This document shows positions 6,304 to 13,085 of a stretch of DNA of 13,841 bases, piece by piece. This stretch comes from Pseudobdellovibrionaceae bacterium (GTDB lineage: Bacteria; Bdellovibrionota; Bdellovibrionia; Bdellovibrionales; JAMPXM01), in the NCBI GenBank assembly GCA_913776405.1, contig CAJYOV010000093.1, forward strand, positions 1 to 13,841, written 5' to 3'. A program made the translations under genes and the position numbers. How positions within the stretch are numbered: position 1 is the stretch's first letter; each line of letters starts with the position of its first letter. Below the pieces are notes generated by a model. The model was given only the letters and a program-made list of their open reading frames with translations, ran no database searches and was not told the DNA's origin.

Positions 6304-7905
6304 ATGCATCCGCTTGCGCATTTCACATTCGATCCTCGAAACGGCGATCTCTACATCAACGCAGGCGCACCCAGCGACCATTGTTCCGTTTCAACGGAGG
6401 GTGATGCGAAGGATTACCGTGTTTGCGCAGACGACGGTGGCACCGGAATGGCGAGCATTCTTCGCATTCCAGGCTCGATGGTTGCGAAGCCGCCCAAAGG
6501 TGGTGTGAAGTTTTACGAAATCACGGCGAAGGGTTTAAGAAACTCCATGGCGATGGCGATTCACTCTTCCGGACTTCTCGTTCAAGGTGAAAACTCGCGC
6601 GACTTTCCAGAACTCGATGAACCTTACGAGGAAATGAATCTTATCGACCTCAGCGAAACGAAGCGTGGTCTTCATTACGGATGGCCATATTGTTACAACT
6701 TTCACGCTGTTTCGCCGGAATGGAAATACAAAGAAAACGCTTCGAGCGAGACGTTCAAGCTGTACCGAACACCGGTTGACTGCTCGCTGACGAACCCGAA
6801 AGAAGTCGGCGAATATCAAGCGCCGTACTCATTGATCCCGCCGCATGCGGCACCTTTGTCGGCCCTCTATTATCAAGGCCGCATGTTCGATCGAGAGCTC
6901 GGCGGAAAACTTTTGATGACGTGGCACGGGTATCAGCCGACGGGTCACCGCGTGGTCGCATACGATGTCGACGCAAACGGAAAACCTCTCTTAACCTCTA
7001 CGAAAGAAAAGGCCACTTATTCCTTCGACAACAAAGGTGCTTGCCCTTCGCAGAAACCTTTTAAGCCCCAAGGTGGGCTCGTGCAGAACGCCAGTTACAC
7101 GGAGCTCATTAAGAAATGGGACCCAGTCAAAGGCGTCAGACCTAAAGGTGCACCGGTCGGCATGACGGTTGCCGCCGATGGTTCGATCTGGATCGTAGAA
7201 GATCGTGAGAACCGCACGATCGTACGTCTCGCGCGCACGGTGAACGCGACTTACAAAGAGACGTGCCAAGACTTCAAGGCAGAATCGGGCGGCGAGCATG
7301 GCGTCTCTCTTGCGTGGCGAAACGCGATCCTCTCGAACGCAGATTTGCTTCGCGGTTATGAAGCCGTGCAATCAAAGCTCGTTCAGAAGTACTGCGCGTC
7401 TTGCCATGGCAAAGTCCAAGACACCGAAATTGCGACCGATCGTTTTTCGACTCTCGACTTCCTCGTCAAAAACCAGTGGGTGGTCGCGAAGAGTTTAGAA
7501 GAAAGTAAGATGTATCAGTCGATCACCCATGCCGTAACGGCACCACCGATGCCACCTGGCGGATCGCCGCAGTTTTTCGGAACGTCAGAAGGTGAAAGCT
7601 TAAATAAGCTTCTCGCTCAGTGGGTCGGCCAGCTGCCGACGGATGTAGAATCGAGGGTGGCAACTTTAACGCTTCCGAGCGTTCGCCGCATTCGCAATAA
7701 ACCAAGCACATCCGGAACTGTCTGTGGTCAGCTCGAAGTTGCACGCACGGTTGCGATTGATCCGCGCGAGAGTGCGAAGGTCTTAGCTGACGGTTGGAAG
7801 TGGGTGCGCGTTTATCTTGAGAAGAAACACACAGGCCTTTTCGCAAATGCGTGTGCATGGCCAGAAGACGGCGTGTTCTACATGGCCTCAGAGCGCGTTC
7901 AGTAG
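6304..7905 (+). CDS. C-terminal part: GSDH beta-propeller, cytochrome c domain and uncharacterised tail
   Basis: 533 residues from the first ATG in this frame, although homologous sequence starts earlier (from about 6142). Residues 1-340 continue the six-bladed GSDH propeller with family blocks such as GLRNSMAMAIHS, NLIDLSETKRGLHYGWPYCY and LMTWHGYQPTGHRVVAYD. A cytochrome c domain follows: haem-binding CASCH at 364-368 (7393-7407) and a likely axial Met416 in APPMPPGG. The last 85 or so residues hold two cysteines and WKWVRVYLEKKHTGLF, perhaps an SH3-like fold, which I do not recognise with confidence. The expected reaction is oxidation of a sugar or related alcohol with PQQ, electrons going to haem c in the periplasm. 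Substrate unknown. Confidence 0.8.
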   Translation: MHPLAHFTFDPRNGDLYINAGAPSDHCSVSTEGDAKDYRVCADDGGTGMASILRIPGSMVAKPPKGGVKFYEITAKGLRNSMAMAIHSSGLLVQGENSRDFPELDEPYEEMNLIDLSETKRGLHYGWPYCYNFHAVSPEWKYKENASSETFKLYRTPVDCSLTNPKEVGEYQAPYSLIPPHAAPLSALYYQGRMFDRELGGKLLMTWHGYQPTGHRVVAYDVDANGKPLLTSTKEKATYSFDNKGACPSQKPFKPQGGLVQNASYTELIKKWDPVKGVRPKGAPVGMTVAADGSIWIVEDRENRTIVRLARTVNATYKETCQDFKAESGGEHGVSLAWRNAILSNADLLRGYEAVQSKLVQKYCASCHGKVQDTEIATDRFSTLDFLVKNQWVVAKSLEESKMYQSITHAVTAPPMPPGGSPQFFGTSEGESLNKLLAQWVGQLPTDVESRVATLTLPSVRRIRNKPSTSGTVCGQLEVARTVAIDPRESAKVLADGWKWVRVYLEKKHTGLFANACAWPEDGVFYMASERVQ

Positions 7906-7959
7906 CATCTCACGTTCCTATGAGGGCGTGACGTAGGCGTTACCTAAGAGCTAAGCGGC

Positions 7960-8613
7960 GTGAAGCTGCTGCTCTTCGATTTCGTGTACTGTAGCGCGAT
8001 GTCAGTTCCAAACGATTCGGTTCTCTTTTCAAAGCCTCTGATCATCGGTGCGAGCGTAAGCGCAGATTGGGCCTCACTCAGTCCGGGCAAGCGCCTCGCT
8101 CATCGCCACGTCGAGAAGCCGCAAGTGAAAGTGATTGCGAGAGGTGGGCAAACGGGCGCTTCCGTTCTGGGCCTCGTGAACTCTAGAGACCTCGAAGATC
8201 GTTCGATCATTATCGGGCTCGATCTTTTCTTCTGGGATTCTGCGCGTGGAAATTTGGAATCAGCTTTCAAGAAGCTTCAATTCCTGGTCTCAGAAGCGGA
8301 GCGCCTCAAGATTCCACTTTTGATTGGCGATATTCCCGAACTCGCACCTGGCTTTCAGCCGTTGAGAGACGCGTTGAACGAAAGATTGCGTTTATTTCAA
8401 GCGGCCTCGCCAGTCGTGCGAATCATTCCGCTCGAAAGCCTTTACGTGCAGATCTTGCGAGACGGCCATCTTGATATTCGCGGCCGTCGGTATACGTTTT
8501 TCGATCTTGTTCCAGATGGTCTGCACATCGGTGATGTGGCTTCGGATTTTTTGGCGGATGTCGTTTACGAGACCCTTCGCCCGAGTGAATCTTCGAGCGA
8601 AGTTACGGCGTGA
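7960..8613 (+). CDS. SGNH-hydrolase-like protein
   Basis: 217 residues from GTG 7960; ATG 7999 (204 residues) is an alternative, and neither has a strong ribosome site. The pattern fits an SGNH/GDSL-type esterase fold: GAS with candidate nucleophile Ser32 in IIGASVSADW, a glycine block ARGGQTG (60-66), GLDLFFWD (86-93) where families usually have GxND, a strand LLIGDIPEL, and the C-terminal PDGLHIGD with Asp186 and His189 as the D-x-x-H pair. The oxyanion Asn is replaced by Asp88, so activity is uncertain. It follows the dehydrogenase by 54 nt on the same strand. No convincing signal peptide is seen, although the GTG form begins with a short hydrophobic run. The stop overlaps the opposing protease gene by 11 bp. 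Confidence 0.6.
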   Translation: MKLLLFDFVYCSAMSVPNDSVLFSKPLIIGASVSADWASLSPGKRLAHRHVEKPQVKVIARGGQTGASVLGLVNSRDLEDRSIIIGLDLFFWDSARGNLESAFKKLQFLVSEAERLKIPLLIGDIPELAPGFQPLRDALNERLRLFQAASPVVRIIPLESLYVQILRDGHLDIRGRRYTFFDLVPDGLHIGDVASDFLADVVYETLRPSESSSEVTA

Positions 8614-9613
8614 TTTTGGTGCCAAGCGATTTCGCGAGCGTGTTCCAATAGGGTTTTGGAATGTAAGTCGTCGACAACGTCTTCATGATTGTCGGCTCAG
8701 ATGTCGACTGCCAAGTTTCGAGTTTCTTTGTCGCTTTATCACAGACGATTGCACGGTAGATCCCGACTTTACCGGAATCCGGAGTTCCAAGCTTTGAGTT
8801 GGTTAAGAGCTTTGTCGAACTGCTAATCGACGAAAGCCATGGAACTTTCGGGCCATGGGTGCGGCGAACTTCCGAGCTGCTCGAATAGCTTGCACGCGCG
8901 TTGAAGAGTGCGACGTTAAACGAAGTACCGGGTAAGAAGCCATATCCGGACTTCGACGTAAAATCGCCGCTCTGTTGATCGCAATAGATGTCAGCCTCAC
9001 ACGAGTTGTAGTAGCCGTATTCATCCGCAAATCCGAGACGATGCATGAGTTCATGAATCGCCATCGAGGCTGGAGAGCCTGTGGTGATGACAGGCGTTTC
9101 GCCGCCGGAGCCGCCGTAGCGAGCTTCGTCTTTGACGATGATCGCAAGCGCCGCACGTTCAGACTTCAAAAGGCCCTGGATGTAGGATTTTGTTACCGAA
9201 GACTGACACGATATCAGCCGAGTCGGGACTCCGCCATCTTTTTCATTACAAGACGGAGGAAGTGACTGCACGGCTTTCGTGAAATTGTGAATGTCTGCGA
9301 GGCGGTCGCGACTCTCTGCGCGAGCGAGCAGCTCTTCATCTGAAAGTGCCGACACCTCTTTTTCCTCAGAAAGAGATTGAGGGGCGACGGTGCAGCCGAG
9401 CCTGCGGGGTGTCGTTTGAATGACCTCGAACTCTAGATCTTTCATCTTTGAGAACGGCTCGGTGGCTGCGAAGAGTTTTGAGACTTCGCGTGCTTTCAGC
9501 GCTTTTACTTGATCCGTAACCAAGAGCACTTTCGTTGCGTGCGCAGGACTTGCGAACGTAATGAGGAGTGCAGCGGTTGCGATCGTTGCTAAATTCCACC
9601 GAGCGTTCGACAT
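8603..9613 (-). CDS. Secreted zinc metalloprotease, M64-like
   Basis: 336 residues from ATG 9613; the frame extends further upstream but that part overlaps dps and is discarded. A Sec signal peptide runs 1-26 (ATAALLITFASPAHA, cleavage after AHA). The zinc site is HELMHRLGFADEY with His187, Glu188, His191 and Asp197, matching the HExxHxxGxxDE pattern of the M64 (IgA peptidase) family. Six or more cysteines in the mature part suggest disulfides, including the pair in NSCEADIYC right after the metal site. The substrate is unknown; envelope or extracellular proteins are likely. GGAG lies 10 nt before the start, inside the dps tail, and the dps stop is 4 nt upstream (TAA-gatc-ATG), so it is translated with dps. 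M64 rather than another HExxH family is my best call. Confidence 0.7.
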   Translation of the reverse strand: MSNARWNLATIATAALLITFASPAHATKVLLVTDQVKALKAREVSKLFAATEPFSKMKDLEFEVIQTTPRRLGCTVAPQSLSEEKEVSALSDEELLARAESRDRLADIHNFTKAVQSLPPSCNEKDGGVPTRLISCQSSVTKSYIQGLLKSERAALAIIVKDEARYGGSGGETPVITTGSPASMAIHELMHRLGFADEYGYYNSCEADIYCDQQSGDFTSKSGYGFLPGTSFNVALFNARASYSSSSEVRRTHGPKVPWLSSISSSTKLLTNSKLGTPDSGKVGIYRAIVCDKATKKLETWQSTSEPTIMKTLSTTYIPKPYWNTLAKSLGTKITP

Positions 9614-9617
9614 GATC

Positions 9618-10157
9618 TTAGGACTCCAACATGCTTCTGAGCATCCAGGCTGTCTTCTCATGCGTTTGCATGCGCTGAGTGAGAAGATCCGCTGTCGGCT
9701 CGTCTGACGCCTTTTCAACTGCTGGGAAGATCGAACGTGCAGTACGCACGACCGCTTCCTGGCCTTCAACAAGGAGGCGGATCATATCTTCAGCCGAGAC
9801 ATCGCCCATCGTTTCCTCGATGCTCGAGAGCTCCGAGAATTCAGCATACGTCGCGGGTGCGCGGTGTCCGAGGGCACGGATACGCTCAGCGATGAGATCG
9901 ACGGCGAGAGCGAGCTCATTGTACTGAGTTTCAAACATGAGGTGCAGCGTTTGGAACATCGGGCCCGTGACGTTCCAGTGGAAGTTGTGCGTTTTGAGAT
10001 AAAGCGTGTACGTGTCGGCGAGAACGCGCGACAAACCGTCGGCGATCTTTTTACGGTCTTTGTCGTCGATACCGATGTTGATCTTCATCGCAGGCGCTTT
10101 CATGAGTTGCGGTTTCGCTTGCGCGGCTTTGGGGGCAGATTTTTGTGTGGCTTTCAT
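9618..10157 (-). CDS. dps: Dps family ferroxidase / DNA-protection protein
   Basis: 179 residues of a Dps mini-ferritin that oxidises Fe(II) with peroxide, stores iron and can coat DNA. Ferroxidase ligands at the dimer interface are all present with canonical spacing: His60 (FHWNV), His72 and Glu76 (LHLMFE; the usual Asp is Glu), Asp87 and Glu91 ([11 protein letters not shown]). The N-terminal 25 residues are rich in Lys and Ala ([16 protein letters not shown]), typical of a flexible DNA-binding tail. AAGGAG (10165-10170) lies 7 nt before the ATG, the strongest ribosome site in the window. It is the first gene of a two-gene unit with the metalloprotease. A perfect 15-bp dyad sits about 120 nt upstream. 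Confidence 0.93.
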   Translation of the reverse strand: MKATQKSAPKAAQAKPQLMKAPAMKINIGIDDKDRKKIADGLSRVLADTYTLYLKTHNFHWNVTGPMFQTLHLMFETQYNELALAVDLIAERIRALGHRAPATYAEFSELSSIEETMGDVSAEDMIRLLVEGQEAVVRTARSIFPAVEKASDEPTADLLTQRMQTHEKTAWMLRSMLES

Positions 10158-10465
10158 CAGAGAACTCCTTCAAGTGCGATGATTTTGCGCCAGCTCTAAG
10201 AGCCGGGCAAGCGGCAGGTCGAAAGCGGTGCGGCGGGACGCTCGAAGGGCGGGTGATGGCGAGTGCGCACCAGAATGTCTCAGTCTGAGACGTCGGCGAC
10301 AAATCTCGGCTTCAGGTCGAATGGGTCGGGGCTGAATCGTAAGAACGCTGACAGGTTGTCGAGTGTTTCGACACATGAAAGCGCCTCAGTTTGAGTTCGA
10401 GGGTGGCGCCATCCTTGTAATGGATAGGCTCAATCGGGCCATAGCCCAAAGAGTCAGGACCCTCG
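10158..10465. other. 308-nt divergent intergenic region between dps and the M23 peptidase
   Basis: No gene is supported here; short frames crossing it are shadows without ribosome sites. It must hold promoters for dps (leftwards) and the M23 gene (rightwards), but I found no convincing -35/-10 pair. Three perfect dyads are visible: GCTCTAAGAGC at 10193-10203, the 15-bp GTCTCAG-T-CTGAGAC at 10277-10291, and TGTCGA-gtgtt-TCGACA at 10357-10373. Confidence 0.6.
10277..10291. promoter_or_regulatory. Perfect 15-bp dyad, candidate operator
   Basis: GTCTCAG and CTGAGAC form a perfect palindrome around a central T, between the divergent dps and M23 genes. The size and symmetry suit a dimeric repressor or activator. 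It is not an OxyR, Fur or PerR site that I recognise. Confidence 0.35.
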
Positions 10466-11752
10466 ATGCGTTTGAACTTGAGCCTAAAATTGAAACGGAG
10501 CTTCTCGACAAGTTTGTCGCTGGCGCTTGTCGTGTTGATGGCTCTTCCGGCGCATCTGCAGGCCATGGACTTCTCTGCAGAGAGCTACGACGTCGCCTTC
10601 CAGCCATCGGGAAATCGACGGATCATCTTCCGCGACGAACAAGGCAACTTCCTCGGCTATTCAGCTGAGGGCGCAAACCTCGAAGTTCGTGTCACAGGCG
10701 ACGTCATTCGACGTTCCGTCGTGAATGGTGTGCCGGACACTCGTCGTATTATCGAGGCACTTCCAAACGTAAAAGACACGGCTGGCAACGCCTATATGCG
10801 GATGACTGTTCAATACGAAACCATCACCGCCGAAGGCCGCCGTATCGCGCCGGGTACGCGCATTCTTTTAGACATGCGCTATTTCATGAACGACGCCGTT
10901 CAGCCTTCTGGAGCAACGGGCACAGACAATATCGTAGCCGACGAATTCAACGACTCAGTGATTGAGAACGCGCGTTTGAACCCGCCGAAGGAACCGAAAA
11001 AAGATTTAGATCCAGCTGTTCCTGAGGACGATGATGGCGAACCGCTTGAGCAAGGAACGGATGAAAATTCGTTTCATCTAAACGGTTACGATGGTCGTCA
11101 AACGTTTGCGCGCGGTCTGCCGTTTCCAACGAAATTCCTTTCGGCCCCAGTTTGCGATTGCCCGGCGGGTTGTGGTCAGCCGAGCAAGTTCGGGCCACGC
11201 ACGCGTCCAGTCACAAGCTGGAAGCGTGTGAAGCGTAAAGGCAAATGGGTGCGCGTTCCGCGGACGTACGGGTCTGCTTTCCACATGGGTAATGATATCG
11301 GTGGCCGCGGTCAGACGGGCGCAAAAATCGTAGCGGCCGCAGACGGCGTCATTAAACGCCGTAGACTCTCAAGCGGCGGTTACGGGCTCGAACTTTACAT
11401 CGACCACGGTAACGGCGTTGAGACTCAGTACGCTCACTTGCGCTCGATTGAACCGGGCATGCGAATCGGCACGCGGGTTAAGCGCGGCCAAGTTATTGCT
11501 CGCATGGGATCGACTGGAAATTCGAGCGGCCCTCACCTTCACTTCGGAGTATGGAAAGACGGCAACGCGATTAACGCAAACGCGAGCATGTTGGTCGATA
11601 TGAACAGCCCAGCCGCTTTCAACAAGCGTTGCTCGTCTCTTCCGGACTATCCAGCTGTCGACGAAGCCATGGACCGCGCACTTCGCGGTGCTTTAAACGG
11701 TTCGTCCGTCCGAGATGGTCGTTCAAATCGGGGCTCGACATCCGCTAATTAA
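10466..11752 (+). CDS. Secreted M23 (LytM/lysostaphin-type) peptidoglycan endopeptidase
   Basis: 428 residues. A signal peptide occupies 1-33 (SLALVVLMALPAHLQA). Residues 35-170 form an unrecognised N-terminal domain, 173-200 an acidic Pro-rich linker. The M23 domain lies at about 268-375: zinc ligands His273 and Asp277 (HMGND) and His359 (HLHFG), with catalytic His324 (QYAHL) and His357. All active residues are present, so it should be an active zinc endopeptidase cutting peptidoglycan cross-bridges in the periplasm. A CxCxxxC cluster (Cys230, 232, 236) and a basic stretch WKRVKRKGKW come just before the domain. AGGA lies 6 nt before the ATG. Next gene is 17 nt downstream on the same strand. 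Confidence 0.9.
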   Translation: MRLNLSLKLKRSFSTSLSLALVVLMALPAHLQAMDFSAESYDVAFQPSGNRRIIFRDEQGNFLGYSAEGANLEVRVTGDVIRRSVVNGVPDTRRIIEALPNVKDTAGNAYMRMTVQYETITAEGRRIAPGTRILLDMRYFMNDAVQPSGATGTDNIVADEFNDSVIENARLNPPKEPKKDLDPAVPEDDDGEPLEQGTDENSFHLNGYDGRQTFARGLPFPTKFLSAPVCDCPAGCGQPSKFGPRTRPVTSWKRVKRKGKWVRVPRTYGSAFHMGNDIGGRGQTGAKIVAAADGVIKRRRLSSGGYGLELYIDHGNGVETQYAHLRSIEPGMRIGTRVKRGQVIARMGSTGNSSGPHLHFGVWKDGNAINANASMLVDMNSPAAFNKRCSSLPDYPAVDEAMDRALRGALNGSSVRDGRSNRGSTSAN

Positions 11753-11754
11753 TC

Positions 11755-11778
11755 CCTCACCCTTTTGATATGGTGAGG
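11755..11778 (+). promoter_or_regulatory. Hairpin covering the start codon of the first methyltransferase gene
   Basis: CCTCACC (11755-11761) pairs with GGTGAGG (11772-11778) around a 10-nt loop. The ATG at 11770-11772 falls at the loop/stem edge and there is no purine-rich ribosome site before it. The hairpin could limit translation of this gene or trim the M23 transcript. Role inferred. Confidence 0.35.
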
Positions 11779-12492
11779 TTCGAGAGACGCGATCCTTTTC
11801 CTTTCAAGGATGAAGGCACCTATTCAAAGTCAGAAGCTAAAGCTCACGCACGTGAAGTCGATGCGTATTTGGGTTTGCGTATTGATGCGATCGAATCTCG
11901 ATTGAATCTAGCGGGTAGCAAGCGACCTGCGCCGTGTGCGAGTGGCGATCATCAGCAGCTGTGGTTCGGACTTGATCCGCAAGATTTGCTGACTCCTTAT
12001 CTCGAACTCCGATCAACTTTAGAAGCTGTGAGTGTGCTGCGAGGCTCAAGTCATGTCGTCGATCTCGGTGCGGCCTATGGGCGCATGGGCTTCGTGATTG
12101 AACGTCACTTTCCGACGATGTCGTTTACGGGCTATGAGTATGTTGGAGAGCGCGTGCTTGAAGGCACCGAGGCTTTAAGCAGATTCGGTGCGAAGCGGTC
12201 TCGACTCGAACATGCGGATTTGACGTCGCGTGGCTTCAAGCTGCCGACGGCCGACGTTTACTTCATCTACGATTACGGAACGCCAACTGCCGTTGAACGC
12301 ACTTTGTTCGCTCTCAAGAAACTAGCAGAGACTCGAGATGTGTTGATCGTCGCTCGCGGTCGTCATAGTCGCTATGCGATTGAATCGAAGCACCGGTGGC
12401 TAGCGAAATTGAATCCGCTTTCGGGCGAGCGACCGATCACGATCTATCGTTCTCTCGCATCAAGCTTCGATCGGGTCGAAGCGTCGGTGTAA
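11770..12492 (+). CDS. Class I SAM-dependent methyltransferase (copy 1)
   Basis: 240 residues. SAM motif I is VVDLGAAYGRMGF (96-108), followed by acidic Glu123 in FTGYEYV that would bind the ribose hydroxyls, and a later strand YFIYDYG (164-170). The N-terminal helical region (DPFPF, TYSKSEAKAHAREVDAYL) is shared with the gene at 13086, so the two are paralogues; both begin M-x-x-F and reach DPFP at residue 8, which supports this start. The substrate is unknown and I see no motif placing it among rRNA, protein or lipid methyltransferases. It lies 17 nt after the M23 gene, probably in one transcript. Its last 33 bp overlap the opposing phosphatidyltransferase gene. Confidence 0.75.
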   Translation: MVRFERRDPFPFKDEGTYSKSEAKAHAREVDAYLGLRIDAIESRLNLAGSKRPAPCASGDHQQLWFGLDPQDLLTPYLELRSTLEAVSVLRGSSHVVDLGAAYGRMGFVIERHFPTMSFTGYEYVGERVLEGTEALSRFGAKRSRLEHADLTSRGFKLPTADVYFIYDYGTPTAVERTLFALKKLAETRDVLIVARGRHSRYAIESKHRWLAKLNPLSGERPITIYRSLASSFDRVEASV

Positions 12493-12999
12493 AACAGCGT
12501 AGAGATAATCGATCGCGCTAATCACGCTTAGGATAATCGTAAGATGTAACAGCGGCTTTGCGATCGACCAATTCGTGAAAAGCACAAAGAGCAATGCGAA
12601 CTGAAACGCGGTTGCGACTTTACCGGACCAACGCGGTTTTAGGAGCGGAACAGACTGAGCTTTCTTTTCTTGAAGAACTGAGATCGTCCCGACCGCGACC
12701 ACGATATCTCGTGCCGCAAGTAAGATAAATTGAAGAACGGTAACCTTGCCTTCGTAGATCAAAGTGCCAACGGTTGCGAGGATGAAAAGTTTGTCGGCAA
12801 TCGGATCGAGAAGTTGGCCAAGTGGCGTTACCGCGTTCCATCGTCTTGCGAGAAAGCCATCAAAAAATTCAGACGCGGCTGCGATCGCGATCACCGGTAT
12901 CCGCCAGGCAACGGGGATGAATGCGAAAAGGAAGGCCGTTCCAATTCGCAAAATCGACAGACAGTTAGGGATTGAGCGTTTTATCTTTTCACCTGCCAC
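12460..12999 (-). CDS. CDP-alcohol phosphatidyltransferase (PgsA-like)
   Basis: A 179-residue inner-membrane enzyme that moves a phosphatidyl group from CDP-diacylglycerol to an alcohol, most likely glycerol 3-phosphate, in phospholipid synthesis. It begins IPNCLSILRI, typical of PgsA. The family signature DxxDGxxARx8GxxxDxxxD is present as E44FFD47G48...A51R52...G61...D65...D69, with the first Asp replaced by Glu. About five hydrophobic segments are visible (20-42, 70-85, 89-108, 128-142, 150-168). Start is GTG at 12999 with no clear ribosome site; no better start exists before the conserved block. It is oriented away from the second methyltransferase (86-nt gap) and towards the first. A cardiolipin-type or other alcohol acceptor cannot be excluded. 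Confidence 0.85.
   Translation of the reverse strand: MAGEKIKRSIPNCLSILRIGTAFLFAFIPVAWRIPVIAIAAASEFFDGFLARRWNAVTPLGQLLDPIADKLFILATVGTLIYEGKVTVLQFILLAARDIVVAVGTISVLQEKKAQSVPLLKPRWSGKVATAFQFALLFVLFTNWSIAKPLLHLTIILSVISAIDYLYAVLHRRFDPIEA
12464..12482. repeat. Inverted repeat in the convergent overlap
   Basis: GCTTCGA (12464-12470) and TCGAAGC (12476-12482) form a 7-bp perfect stem with a TCGGG loop, inside the overlapping ends of both genes. It could act as a two-way 3'-end hairpin, although no T-run follows on either strand. Confidence 0.35.
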
Positions 13000-13085
13000 C
13001 GAGAACAGTGTAGACGCTTAAGACAGGCTCAAGCCTTGAGATAGATTTTAGTTCCCACCACAGATGGGGCGGAAGGTCGCAATTT

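Larger units (their letters stand above)
5756..7905 (+). pseudogene. Frameshifted lipoprotein GSDH-type sugar dehydrogenase fused to cytochrome c
   Basis: Two open frames are halves of one gene. The upstream frame stops at TGA 6146-6148. The downstream frame is open from 6094 and continues the same protein before its first ATG: from 6148 it reads KYPLNNPHGLALGPDGKFYV, a typical beta-propeller strand of the glucose/sorbosone dehydrogenase family. Adding one base near 6131-6136 (GAGGAG, perhaps a lost G giving codons for E-G-V-T-L-L-K) restores a single 716-residue frame. The repaired protein would be a membrane-anchored PQQ-type dehydrogenase passing electrons to its own haem c. Whether this is a real mutation or a base error in the sequence cannot be told here; no other stop interrupts the gene, which suggests a recent event or an error. 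Confidence 0.75.

Noticed and set aside
8643..8661. TTCCAA/TTGGAA hairpin about 30 nt after the SGNH-like stop
   Set aside because: Only 6 bp, AT-rich, within protease coding sequence and without a T-run; too weak to call a terminator.
9614..9772. N-terminal extension of the metalloprotease to 9772
   Set aside because: It lies inside dps, is rich in Arg and Cys, and the signal peptide begins at ATG 9613.
13028..13040. CTCAAG-C-CTTGAG dyad between the phosphatidyltransferase and copy 2
   Set aside because: Short, single occurrence in an 86-nt gap; not enough to call an operator.
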